NCBI GenBank assembly: GCA_001870995.2
Contig: MLAV02000019.1
Span: 62,001 to 126,000 of the forward strand
Direction: 5' to 3'
DNA: 64,000 nt
Source: Chitinophaga sp. CB10
GTDB taxonomy: Bacteria; Bacteroidota; Bacteroidia; Chitinophagales; Chitinophagaceae
Part shown: positions 42,317-50,824 of the stretch, piece after piece
How the letters are laid out: each line of letters opens with the position of its first letter
How positions within the stretch are numbered: the first letter of the stretch is position 1
The notes under the pieces: generated by a model
The model's input: only the letters and a program-made list of their open reading frames with translations
The model's database searches: none
Told to the model about the DNA's origin: nothing
Position numbers and translations under genes: made by a program

Positions 42317-43330
42317 TTAACGCTTCAACAACGCTCCCGTCCCCGGCCGGTCTGCATAAATGATTTTACCATTCTCCATTCGTACGCCCGTGGCCGTATC
42401 CTCTGCGAGTAACAGCGGCCCATCCATATCCACATAATCCAGCAATGGCAGCAGGTGAGCCACTGCAGAGGCGCCCACGGTATCTTCGTTCATACTGCCC
42501 GTCATTACCTTCATACCCAGGCTACGCGCTTCGCGGATCATATTCAGTGCCGGCGTAATGCCACCGCATTTTACCAGCTTGATGTTGATACCATGAAACA
42601 AGCCATGGCAGCGGATTACATCGGTTGCTTCAATACAGCTTTCATCAGCGATTAACGGCAGTGCAGATTTTTCATACACCTGCTTCATTCCCGCTGTATC
42701 GGCAGCAGCCATAGGCTGTTCGATGAACTCCACGCCCAGCGCTTTCAGCGCGGTGGCGTTGCGGATCGTTTCCTCCACTCCCCAGGCGCAATTGGCATCC
42801 ACCCGGAAAACGGCATCCGTATGCTTGCGCAGCTCGGTGATGATGGCAATATCTTCTTTAGTACCCAGTTTGATTTTATAGATAGGCCATGGAAATTCTT
42901 TCAGTTTGCGCACCATATTTTCGACAGTGTCGATGCCGATGGTATAATCCGTCATAGGATTTTTAGACGGGTCCAGCCCCCACAACCGGTACAGTGGCAA
43001 TCCGCGCTGCTTGCCGTAGAGATCCCAGGCGGCAATGTCCAGCGCGCAGAGCGCAAACATGTTGCCGGCAAAGCGTGGATAGCAGTCGGACCAGAACTGC
43101 TCCGGCGTTGTAAACTGGTATTCTTCAATGAAACTACGGTGCGCGTTGATGGCATCCATTAAAGCGGGCACCGTCATGTTGTAGTAGGAATTATCCACCG
43201 TTTCGCCCAGGCCGCTGATGCCGTTTTCAATCAGCTCCGCTACGAGTATGGGTTGCACGTCCTTGGATTTCCGGGAAATAGTGAATGTATGTCTGAACTT
43301 CAGCTCATATGGATATAGATGCAGTTCCAT
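42317..43330 (-). CDS. Dipeptide epimerase (enolase superfamily)
   Basis: A 337-residue member of the muconate-lactonizing/L-Ala-D/L-Glu epimerase group. The catalytic lysine pair is in YKIKLGT, metal ligands appear in RVDANCAW, FIEQPM and LIADESC, and the opposing lysine in KLVKCGGIT. These enzymes interconvert dipeptide stereoisomers, commonly from murein recycling. Length is right. It overlaps the end of malQ by 26 bp on the same strand, so it is translated from the malQ message. Confidence 0.9.
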   Translation of the reverse strand: MELHLYPYELKFRHTFTISRKSKDVQPILVAELIENGISGLGETVDNSYYNMTVPALMDAINAHRSFIEEYQFTTPEQFWSDCYPRFAGNMFALCALDIAAWDLYGKQRGLPLYRLWGLDPSKNPMTDYTIGIDTVENMVRKLKEFPWPIYKIKLGTKEDIAIITELRKHTDAVFRVDANCAWGVEETIRNATALKALGVEFIEQPMAAADTAGMKQVYEKSALPLIADESCIEATDVIRCHGLFHGINIKLVKCGGITPALNMIREARSLGMKVMTGSMNEDTVGASAVAHLLPLLDYVDMDGPLLLAEDTATGVRMENGKIIYADRPGTGALLKR

Positions 43331-45962
43331 TGGCTTCCTTGGTTTTTACAGGTATATCTTCCAGGTTGATGCCGATACGATATCGCCAGTAGTGCGAGGC
43401 CACCGCGGGAATGTTGATTCGTTCCTTTTCCGGCGCTATCGCGGGCTGCAGGCTTTTCATAGCCAGTAATTCCTGTAATTGAAATATACGCCACATTGCC
43501 GGAGATTGCAAATGTTGTTGTATGATTTGTTGTAAGATGGCAGGGCTGCAACTGGCCGGCGCTTTGCCCTGGCGGTGCAGCACCTGTTCCCAATACCGTT
43601 GGGTGGTGGCTGCGTCCTCTTCCCACCATTCCCTCAACGTAGGCATATCGTGCGTGGAAGGCGTAAGCACGGCCTGGTAAGGCAATGCATGCAAAGGCTG
43701 GAACAGTTTATCCGCTTGCTTGGGCATGCGCTGGATTTCCAGGCTGAGGATGCCCAGTTGCTGCATGACGCCTGGCACGCAGGCCGGCACCATGCCGAGG
43801 TCCTCCCCGCAAATGAGCATGTCCGTGGCGTTGCAGATAGCGGGCAATTTGCGCAGCGCTTCCTTACGCCAGATGTTTTCCTGCCTCACGTAGAAATAAT
43901 GGTGATACAGTGCGCGCAGTTTTTCCTGCACGTCCGGGTCCAGCGCCGCAAAGGATTCGGTGGCCATAAGGTCGAACCGGGGATGGTACACCGTCGTCCC
44001 GTTTTTCTGTTCGCGGAGGAACAGCACGTCCGACAGCAGCTGGTACAGCGCGGCTTTCATGCCTGCCGGCAGCAATTGCTGCTGCACTTTCCGCTGCGTG
44101 TCAAACGCGGATTGCATGGCATACCTTCCGTTTGTCAGCTTTACGAGGTAGGTATCCTTTATAACGTCCGCATAAACGCCAAAACGTTCATCCAGCAGCT
44201 GGTCCGTGATATAGGGTTCGCAGAAGCGCGCTTCATTGAAGCCGATGTTCAGGAACAGGAGTTCTTCCCGGCTAACGGGAACGGCTGGATGAAAATAGCC
44301 CAGGATGCCCTGTACAGCGGAGCAGGGAATCTGCCAGATGCGGAAGAACCCGAGGATGTGATCAATGCGGAATGCATCGAAGTAGGCGGACATATGCTGC
44401 AGCCGTTGCCGCCACCATTCATAGCCATCGGCGGCCATGCGGGGCCAGTTGTACGTGGGGAAGCCCCAGTTTTGCCCGGCTGCAGTAAAGCCATCCGGCG
44501 GGGCGCCCGCCTGCATGTCCATATGAAAGAGTTCCGGATGCATCCATGTTTCCACGCTGTGCCTGGCTACCCCAATAGGTATATCGCCTTTCAGCGCTAC
44601 GCCGGCACGCCGGCATTCCTGCACGGCGGCTGTCAATTGCAAATGCAGGTGATATTGGAGAAAGAAATAAAACCTCACCGCTTCGGCTGCCCGTGGCTGC
44701 TCTCTTATCAGCTGGCTCACTGCCTGGAGGTGGAAGGCAGCATAATGCTCCCAGCGTGTAAAATCTGCTGTTTTATAATGATCGCGCAGGTAGCTGAAGG
44801 CGGCATATGGCAGCAGCCAATGTTCGTTGGCGGCAAACCACTGCCAGTACCGGCGGCTTTCCAGCTTACCGTCCTGCTGTTCGTACAGGGCGCGCAGGTA
44901 GGCCAGTTTAAACTGCATGACTGCTTCGTAGTCGACCGTATCATTTTCGTTTAGCCGTTGCCGTAATTCCGGCAATTGCTGTTGCAGAGGGTGTGCGGGA
45001 GGCAGCGTTCCTACCGCTTCCAGCCGGATGTATAGCGGATGCAGCGCAAACGAGGAAATGGCGGCGTAGGGATAGGAATCCGTCCAGCTACCGGTGATGG
45101 TAGTATCGTTTACCGGCAGCAGCTGAATGAGCTGCAGGCCGTTCTGCGCGGCCCATCCGGCCAGCAGGGGGATGTCGGCAAATTCTCCCGTGCCGAGGCC
45201 ATTTGCAGAGCGCAGGCTGAAAACGGGGATGGAAACGCCTGTACCTTTCCAAAGATGATATTCTTTCCGGACGAAACCATCGTGCAGGGTTACCTGCGCG
45301 CCGGGATGGGCTTCGAAGAGGAGTTGCCTGTTATCGCCGGTTTCGTAGTGCAGCAATTGTTGTTGTTCCAGGTCGTACACCCCGTATTTGTAATAGACGG
45401 GAAAGGCAGCGTCGCGGAGGTTTGCGCCTGCCGTAAAGCAGCCATCGGCAGTGTATTGCAGGAGCAGCGGCTGCTCCTTGTCCCAATTGCCAAGCTGCGG
45501 GCAGCTGCCCAGCAGGCAGATGGTATGGTGGGGAGGCAGCAGGGGCGCTTTTACTTTAAACAGGTGGGTGGCCGTCAGGCTACCGGGGATGCTTACCGGC
45601 TGCCGGGGGAAGAACACGCGGGTAAACGGCGCGGTGGACCAGTTGTTTTCGTAAGCGGCAGCGTTGTTCCAGGTATCGGCAAAGAGTTGTTCCAGCGGGG
45701 CGCCGGCGCGGAGGGTAACTTTTCGTACAGCCCCTTCCGTTATAGTTTCTTCCAGCTCCCGCACAAAGTAGGCGTACTGGAATTCCGGCATATCGTCCTG
45801 CGGTATCATGACTTCAGCATACCACCAGCCATCGCCGCGCCATTGCATGGGGATGGCCCGGGAAGGGATGTTGCTTCCCAGTAGGGGGATGTTGCCGAGC
45901 AGGTACACGTGCTGCCCGAACCTGGTATGATAGTGAAGATAGAACCTAAGTCTGTAATACAT
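43305..45962 (-). CDS. malQ: 4-alpha-glucanotransferase with two N-terminal starch-binding modules
   Basis: An 885-residue amylomaltase of family GH77. Two CBM20-like modules come first (RFYLHYHTRFGQHVYLLGNI and VKAPLLPPHHTICLLGSCPQ, each followed by a Trp-rich strand). The catalytic domain begins near residue 260 with GTGEFADIPLLAGWAAQ and carries DAFRIDHILGFFRIW (nucleophile Asp), LICGEDLGMVP (acid/base Glu) and PSTHDMPTLREWW. This is the architecture of plant DPE2 and of many Bacteroidota MalQ proteins, acting on maltose and branched glucans. The start at MYYRLRFYLHY, eight codons inside the open frame, fits the module start. Confidence 0.93.
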   Translation of the reverse strand: MYYRLRFYLHYHTRFGQHVYLLGNIPLLGSNIPSRAIPMQWRGDGWWYAEVMIPQDDMPEFQYAYFVRELEETITEGAVRKVTLRAGAPLEQLFADTWNNAAAYENNWSTAPFTRVFFPRQPVSIPGSLTATHLFKVKAPLLPPHHTICLLGSCPQLGNWDKEQPLLLQYTADGCFTAGANLRDAAFPVYYKYGVYDLEQQQLLHYETGDNRQLLFEAHPGAQVTLHDGFVRKEYHLWKGTGVSIPVFSLRSANGLGTGEFADIPLLAGWAAQNGLQLIQLLPVNDTTITGSWTDSYPYAAISSFALHPLYIRLEAVGTLPPAHPLQQQLPELRQRLNENDTVDYEAVMQFKLAYLRALYEQQDGKLESRRYWQWFAANEHWLLPYAAFSYLRDHYKTADFTRWEHYAAFHLQAVSQLIREQPRAAEAVRFYFFLQYHLHLQLTAAVQECRRAGVALKGDIPIGVARHSVETWMHPELFHMDMQAGAPPDGFTAAGQNWGFPTYNWPRMAADGYEWWRQRLQHMSAYFDAFRIDHILGFFRIWQIPCSAVQGILGYFHPAVPVSREELLFLNIGFNEARFCEPYITDQLLDERFGVYADVIKDTYLVKLTNGRYAMQSAFDTQRKVQQQLLPAGMKAALYQLLSDVLFLREQKNGTTVYHPRFDLMATESFAALDPDVQEKLRALYHHYFYVRQENIWRKEALRKLPAICNATDMLICGEDLGMVPACVPGVMQQLGILSLEIQRMPKQADKLFQPLHALPYQAVLTPSTHDMPTLREWWEEDAATTQRYWEQVLHRQGKAPASCSPAILQQIIQQHLQSPAMWRIFQLQELLAMKSLQPAIAPEKERINIPAVASHYWRYRIGINLEDIPVKTKEANGTASISI

Positions 45963-46020
45963 GGCGACCCTGCTAAACCGGTACAAATTAGGAAAATGTT
46001 TTCCGATTTACGGTAAAAAA

Positions 46021-46054
46021 ATAAAGGGTACCTCTGGAAGGAGGTACCCTTTAT
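46021..46054 (-). terminator. Terminator of dnaK
   Basis: A perfect 14-bp inverted repeat (ATAAAGGGTACCTC / GAGGTACCCTTTAT) with loop TGGAAG lies 23 bp past the dnaK stop and is followed, leftward, by a run of T. Confidence 0.92.
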
Positions 46055-46077
46055 GGTGCATTATGTTTGCTTTGTAC

Positions 46078-47979
46078 TTACTTTACTTCTTCAAACTCAG
46101 CGTCGGTTACACCGTCGCCTGCGTTGTTCTGGCTTTGCTGGCCGCCGTTGTCCTGCGGACCTGCGCCAGGCTGACCCTGCGTATCCTTGTACATTTCTTC
46201 GGAAGCGGCAGTCCATGCAGCGGTGAGTTCAGCTTCAGCTGAATCCAGGGATGCGATGTTCTGGGATTTGTGTGCTTCTTTCAGTTTGTTCAGGGCTGAT
46301 TCGATCGCAGATTTCTTGTCAGCAGACAGTTTTTCGCCGTACTCTTTCAGTTGTTTTTCAGTCTGGAAGATGAGGCTGTCTGCTTTGTTCAGCTTCTCGA
46401 TTTTTTCGCGGGCTTCTTTGTCGCTCGCTTCGTTTGCCTTGGCTTCTGCCTTCATTTTTTCGATTTCCTCTTTGCTCAAGCCGCTACCAGCTTCGATCTT
46501 AATGTTCTGGGTTTTACCAGTACCTTTATCTTTAGCGGTTACGTGCAGGATACCGTTGGCGTCGATATCGAAAGTTACTTCGATCTGCGGAACGCCGCGT
46601 GGCGCAGGAGGAATATCACCGAGGATGAAGCGGCCCAGGGTTCTGTTCTGGTTAGCCATCGGGCGTTCACCCTGCAGTACATGGATTTCTACGCTTGGCT
46701 GGTTATCAGCGGCGGTAGAGAAGGTTTCAGATTTTTTAGTCGGGATGGTGGTGTTAGACTCGATCAGTTTGGTCATTACACCGCCCATTGTTTCGATACC
46801 GAGAGAAAGCGGCGTAACGTCCAGCAGGAGTACGTCTTTCACTTCACCGGTGAGTACGCCACCCTGGATAGCGGCACCGATAGCTACTACTTCGTCAGGG
46901 TTAACGCCACGGTTAGGTTTTTTACCGAAGAATTTTTCTACCACTTCCTGGATTTTAGGAATACGGGTAGAACCACCTACGAGGATTACTTCATCGATAT
47001 CGGCAGCGGTCATACCGGCGTCTTTCAGAGCAGCGCGGCAAGGTTCCAGTGTTCTTTCCACCAGGCTGTCGCTCAGCTGTTCGAATTTAGCGCGGGTCAG
47101 TTTTTTCACCAGGTGTTTAGGCACGCCGTCCACCGCGGTGATATAAGGGAGGTTGATTTCAGTTTCAGCAGAAGAAGACAGCTCGATTTTAGCTTTTTCG
47201 GCAGCTTCTTTCAGACGTTGCCAGCTCATTGGATCTTTGTGCAGGTCTACCGCTTCATCTTTCTTGAATTCGTCTGCCAGCCAGTCCATGATCACTTTAT
47301 CGAAGTCGTCGCCACCGAGGTGGGTATCACCGTTGGTAGATTTCACTTCAAATACGCCATCGCCCAGTTCGAGGATGGAGATATCGAAGGTACCGCCACC
47401 GAGGTCGAATACAGCGATTTTGCTATCCTGGTGTTTTTTATCGAGACCGTAGGCCAGTGCGGCTGCGGTAGGTTCGTTGATGATACGGCGAACAGTCAGA
47501 CCGGCGATTTCGCCTGCTTCTTTGGTTGCCTGACGCTGCGCATCGTTAAAGTATGCAGGAACGGTGATTACGGCTTCGGATACTTCCTGGCCCAGGTAAT
47601 CTTCTGCGGTTTTTTTCATTTTCTGCAGGATCATCGCGGAGATTTCCTGCGGTGTATATAATCTGCCGTCGATATCTATACGGGTGGTATTATTATCTCC
47701 CCTTACTACTTTATAGCTAACGTGTGTCAGTTCGTTGGATACTTCGTCAAAATGACGGCCCATGAAACGTTTTACTGACATAATAGTGTTCACAGGGTTG
47801 GTAATAGCCTGGCGTTTTGCAGGGTCACCCACTTTTCTTTCTCCATTTTTCAAAAATGCCACAACAGATGGGGTGGTTCTTCTACCCTCATCATTGGCAA
47901 TAACTACCGGTTCGTTACCTTCCATAACGGCAACGCATGAGTTGGTAGTTCCTAAGTCAATGCCTATTATTTTTCCCAT
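46078..47979 (-). CDS. dnaK: Chaperone DnaK (Hsp70)
   Basis: A 633-residue Hsp70. The nucleotide-binding domain has IIGIDLGTTNSCVAVMEG, VFDLGGGTFDISILELGDG and VILVGGSTRIPKIQ; the substrate-binding domain starts LLLDVTPLSLGIETMGGV. The C-terminus is acidic and Gln/Gly-rich, ending GVTDAEFEEVK, the EEVK-like tail of bacterial DnaK. dnaJ and grpE are not adjacent. A GGAG Shine-Dalgarno-like stretch precedes the ATG, and no CIRCE palindrome was seen in the upstream region. Confidence 0.98.
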   Translation of the reverse strand: MGKIIGIDLGTTNSCVAVMEGNEPVVIANDEGRRTTPSVVAFLKNGERKVGDPAKRQAITNPVNTIMSVKRFMGRHFDEVSNELTHVSYKVVRGDNNTTRIDIDGRLYTPQEISAMILQKMKKTAEDYLGQEVSEAVITVPAYFNDAQRQATKEAGEIAGLTVRRIINEPTAAALAYGLDKKHQDSKIAVFDLGGGTFDISILELGDGVFEVKSTNGDTHLGGDDFDKVIMDWLADEFKKDEAVDLHKDPMSWQRLKEAAEKAKIELSSSAETEINLPYITAVDGVPKHLVKKLTRAKFEQLSDSLVERTLEPCRAALKDAGMTAADIDEVILVGGSTRIPKIQEVVEKFFGKKPNRGVNPDEVVAIGAAIQGGVLTGEVKDVLLLDVTPLSLGIETMGGVMTKLIESNTTIPTKKSETFSTAADNQPSVEIHVLQGERPMANQNRTLGRFILGDIPPAPRGVPQIEVTFDIDANGILHVTAKDKGTGKTQNIKIEAGSGLSKEEIEKMKAEAKANEASDKEAREKIEKLNKADSLIFQTEKQLKEYGEKLSADKKSAIESALNKLKEAHKSQNIASLDSAEAELTAAWTAASEEMYKDTQGQPGAGPQDNGGQQSQNNAGDGVTDAEFEEVK

Positions 47980-48303
47980 AGTATTAAGATTCTCCTTTAG
48001 TTGTAAGTTAAATGCGTGTTTGTCGGAATTTTGTCAATGATTATGCCAAGCGGGATGAATCTGAAAATATGTCAGTCTGTTTTTTTTTATAAGATATTTA
48101 TGAGATAAATGATTATTTATATTAGAAATCATTATTTTTACTCAAACGGCCTGGTGGCCCCTCAACCAAGATGTCTTTAGAAGACAAATACACCGGCCTT
48201 ATTGTTCATAACCTCTGCCCGCCTGGTTCAGTTTCTATTATCCCCGACCCGTCAACCATTTTTTATTATTTCAATTAATTCATCAGCAATTAACGTGACG
48301 TCC
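47980..48303. other. AT-rich control region between dnaK and the OmpA gene
   Basis: This 324-bp gap separates two divergent genes. It is AT-rich in the centre and contains the hairpin-capable TGTCTT-TAG-AAGACA at 48172-48186. No ORF or clear promoter box was found. It must hold promoters for both genes. Confidence 0.5.
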
Positions 48304-49695
48304 ATGAAAAAAACCATGCTATTGAACGCAGCCCTTGGCACTTTGGCATTCATGCCATTGGTAAGTAAGGCGCAACAGGCGCCCCCACAAGAAGCCTATG
48401 TAACCGTTGAAGGCGATCCTGAACAAACCACAGCCCCTATGTTTAAAGGCGGTAAGCATTACAACCACTGGTTTGCAGGGTTTAACGTGGGCGCCCTGGC
48501 CCCTGTAGCAGCTACCGGCGGTAGCAACGACTTTACCCGGTGGAGGCCCAACATAGGCTACGGCGCCTATGTCCAGTACCAGATCCTGCACTTCTTCGGC
48601 CTCCGGGCGGATTACCTGGGCGGTTTCCTGAAGGCGGACAACAAGAAGAACCTCGGCAACGGGGTGGATCCGATGGCTGCCGGCAGGCCCTACCTGGAAT
48701 ACAAAACCACGCTGAAATATGCGGGAACCCTCAGCGCAGTGTTTAACATCACTACCGTTAACTGGATTACCAAACAGAACATAGCAACCCTGTATGCCAC
48801 TGTAGGTGGAGGTTTGGCAGGCTACAGCCCCAAACTGACCGACAGGTTGGGATCAGAGTACAAGTACAAGCCCAGCGGGGATATTAAGGAGCTTATTATT
48901 CCAGTTGGCGCGGGTATTAAATTCAAATTATCCGAAGGGGTTAACCTGGACCTGGCTTACATCATGTATTATACAGACGGGGATAACCTGGACGGATATG
49001 TGTACGGCCCGAACAAGGATAAGTTCTCCTACGGCCGCGTAGGCCTGGAGTTTGCCCTGGGCAAGGCCGGCAAGCCTGACCTGCAGTTCCATAACCCGGC
49101 CAAACAAGGTTATGACGAGCTGCTGCAGGAAAAGAAGAACCTGCAGAAAACCCTGGCAGCTGCCACCACGGCCAATGCCAAGCTGGCTGACGACGTGAAT
49201 AAACTGACAGCCGACTCCGACGGCGACGGTGTGTCCGACTACTTCGATAAATGCCCGAACACGCCGGCCAAAACAAAGGTAGACGGTTCCGGTTGCCCGC
49301 TGCCTGAACCGCCGAAAGTGGTGGAAGAAAAGGTGGTGATCACGGAAGAAGACCAAACCATCGTCAAAGAGGCGATCCGTAACCTGGAATTTGATTTCGC
49401 TAAAGCGACCATCAAGGAAAAATCCTATCCTGCACTGGACCGCGTGGCAGATCTCCTGAAACGTAAAAACCTCAACCTGAAGCTCTCCGGTCATACTGAC
49501 AACGTGGGCAGCCTCAAACGCAACATGGAACTCTCCCGCGAAAGAGCCGAGGCCGTGAAAAACTACCTCGTGTCCAAAGGCGTGCTGCCGAATAAAATTG
49601 AAGCCCTTGGCTATGGCCCGTCCCAGCCGATTGCTTCCAACAAAACAGCAGAAGGCCGCCAGCGTAACAGGCGCGTTGAGTTCTATATCTACTAA
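48304..49695 (+). CDS. OmpA family outer-membrane protein with TSP3 linker
   Basis: A 463-residue protein. The start at MKKTMLLNAALGTLAFMPLV begins a signal peptide cut near VSKAQQ; 34 upstream codons are rejected. An N-terminal barrel (residues about 50-300) is followed by a coiled stretch, a calcium-binding thrombospondin-3 repeat (DSDGDGVSDYFDKCPNTPA) and a C-terminal OmpA domain (LSGHTDNVGSLKRNMELSRE, NRRVEFYIY) that binds peptidoglycan. It likely anchors the outer membrane to the cell wall. A strong terminator follows. Confidence 0.93.
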   Translation: MKKTMLLNAALGTLAFMPLVSKAQQAPPQEAYVTVEGDPEQTTAPMFKGGKHYNHWFAGFNVGALAPVAATGGSNDFTRWRPNIGYGAYVQYQILHFFGLRADYLGGFLKADNKKNLGNGVDPMAAGRPYLEYKTTLKYAGTLSAVFNITTVNWITKQNIATLYATVGGGLAGYSPKLTDRLGSEYKYKPSGDIKELIIPVGAGIKFKLSEGVNLDLAYIMYYTDGDNLDGYVYGPNKDKFSYGRVGLEFALGKAGKPDLQFHNPAKQGYDELLQEKKNLQKTLAAATTANAKLADDVNKLTADSDGDGVSDYFDKCPNTPAKTKVDGSGCPLPEPPKVVEEKVVITEEDQTIVKEAIRNLEFDFAKATIKEKSYPALDRVADLLKRKNLNLKLSGHTDNVGSLKRNMELSRERAEAVKNYLVSKGVLPNKIEALGYGPSQPIASNKTAEGRQRNRRVEFYIY

Positions 49696-49771
49696 AACCC
49701 TGGCAGATAAAGGGACGGCGCGGGGCGCCGCTGCAATGGCAGCGATGCCGGCGAATCCTCCCTGTACAAAG

Positions 49772-49814
49772 AGCGTTGGTGTTTCCTGTATGCGGAGACA
49801 CCAACGCTTTTTTA
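49772..49814 (+). terminator. Terminator of the OmpA gene
   Basis: AGCGTTGGTGT and ACACCAACGCT form a perfect 11-bp stem with a 15-nt loop, followed by TTTTTTATT. A second small hairpin (GGCCGGG-AAG-CCCGGCC, 49830-49846) lies just downstream. Confidence 0.9.
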
Positions 49815-49944
49815 TTCAGTTGCCTTTATGGCCGGGAAGCCCGGCCTTTACTCCCGGCACTTTCAAATACAGTAAAATTTTTTTTCATATTTTCGTGTAC
49901 CCGGCATAGTTATTGCATCTTCCCTGCCTCAAAATAAACATATC

Positions 49945-50532
49945 ATGAAAAAACTTATTCTGTCCGGCATCATTGCCTTAGGCTCGTTCCTGACAGCGCA
50001 GGCACAACATGTTAACTTCGGTGTTAAAGGTGGTCTTAACCTTGCAAAAATGACACAATGGGATAATAATAAAGTACGTGCCTCCTTTAATGCAGGTGTA
50101 TTTGGGAACATCCCTTTCTCCAAAGAACTGGCATTTCAACCGGAATTGCTGTACTCCGGCCAGGGTACTAAACTGGAATCCGGCACCTTCTTCGGCATTC
50201 CGTTGAAAGATGTTACCATTGCCACGGACTACCTGAACATCCCGCTGATGCTCCAATATTCGATCGCTCCGAGCTTTTACGTAGAAGCAGGTCCGCAGGT
50301 AGGTTTCCTGCTGGCAGCTAAAACAAAAGCGGGATCCAATACCAATAAGGATTACAAGGATATCATGTCAACCGCAGATTTCGGCCTGGGCGTTGGATTC
50401 GGTTTCAAACTGGATAACGGCCTCGGACTCTCCGGCCGGTACAACTTCGGCTTAACGAATGTTTATAACGATGACGTGAACATCGATTCCAAGAACTCCG
50501 TAGCGCAGATCGGCCTGTTCTACGCTTTCTAA
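49945..50532 (+). CDS. PorT-like outer-membrane beta-barrel protein
   Basis: A 195-residue protein with a signal peptide (LILSGIIALGSFLTAQAQ) and an eight-stranded-type barrel: VNFGVKGGLNLAKMTQWDNN, PFSKELAFQPELLYSGQGTK, LNIPLMLQYSI and FYVEAGPQVGFLLAAK are the typical phrases of the 'outer membrane beta-barrel/PorT' family abundant in Bacteroidota. No specific role can be assigned. It ends VAQIGLFYAF with a terminal Phe. Intact and followed by a terminator. Confidence 0.87.
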   Translation: MKKLILSGIIALGSFLTAQAQHVNFGVKGGLNLAKMTQWDNNKVRASFNAGVFGNIPFSKELAFQPELLYSGQGTKLESGTFFGIPLKDVTIATDYLNIPLMLQYSIAPSFYVEAGPQVGFLLAAKTKAGSNTNKDYKDIMSTADFGLGVGFGFKLDNGLGLSGRYNFGLTNVYNDDVNIDSKNSVAQIGLFYAF

Positions 50533-50552
50533 AATATTGCATTATTTATTGA

Positions 50553-50582
50553 AAAGGCGGATCCATTCAAGGGTCCGCCTTT
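50553..50582 (+). terminator. Terminator of the small barrel gene
   Basis: AAAGGCGGATCC and GGGTCCGCCTTT pair over 12 bp with one G-T wobble around ATTCAA, followed by a T-run; 20 bp past the gene. Confidence 0.85.
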
Positions 50583-50792
50583 TTGATCAGCGGCCGTTTG
50601 AGCTGCTTCGCGGCATTTGGGCGTGGAATGGTAAAGCAACCCTGTTGCTTATTTGCGCCAGGTTAGCGCTGGCAGTGCCCGGGCTTGCGCGCCGGCAGCG
50701 ACGATGCCACGACCGGAGTAACCTTAAATCTTTCCCCCCACCCCTTAAAAAACCCCGCCAAAATGCGAATAGCGCACTTAGTCAGAAACGAT

Positions 50793-50800
50793 TATCTTTG
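50793..50800 (+). promoter_or_regulatory. Candidate -7 box of argS
   Basis: TATCTTTG fits TAnnTTTG and lies 25 bp before the argS ATG at 50825, implying a leader of about 18 nt. This position supports choosing that ATG over the longer open frame. Confidence 0.5.
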
Positions 50801-50824
50801 CTGTTCGCATTAACCATTTTCAGC

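Noticed and set aside
43575..44954. A 459-codon open frame antisense to malQ
   Set aside because: MalQ carries all GH77 catalytic motifs; the antisense product has none.
46351..47661. A 436-codon open frame antisense to dnaK
   Set aside because: It mirrors the DnaK coding sequence and has an implausible Phe-rich composition.
47980..48303. A CIRCE/HrcA operator for dnaK
   Set aside because: No TTAGCACTC-N9-GAGTGCTAA-like repeat could be found.
50537..50824. An N-terminal extension of argS by 96 codons
   Set aside because: It runs through a terminator and the candidate argS promoter and encodes low-complexity basic sequence absent from ArgRS proteins.
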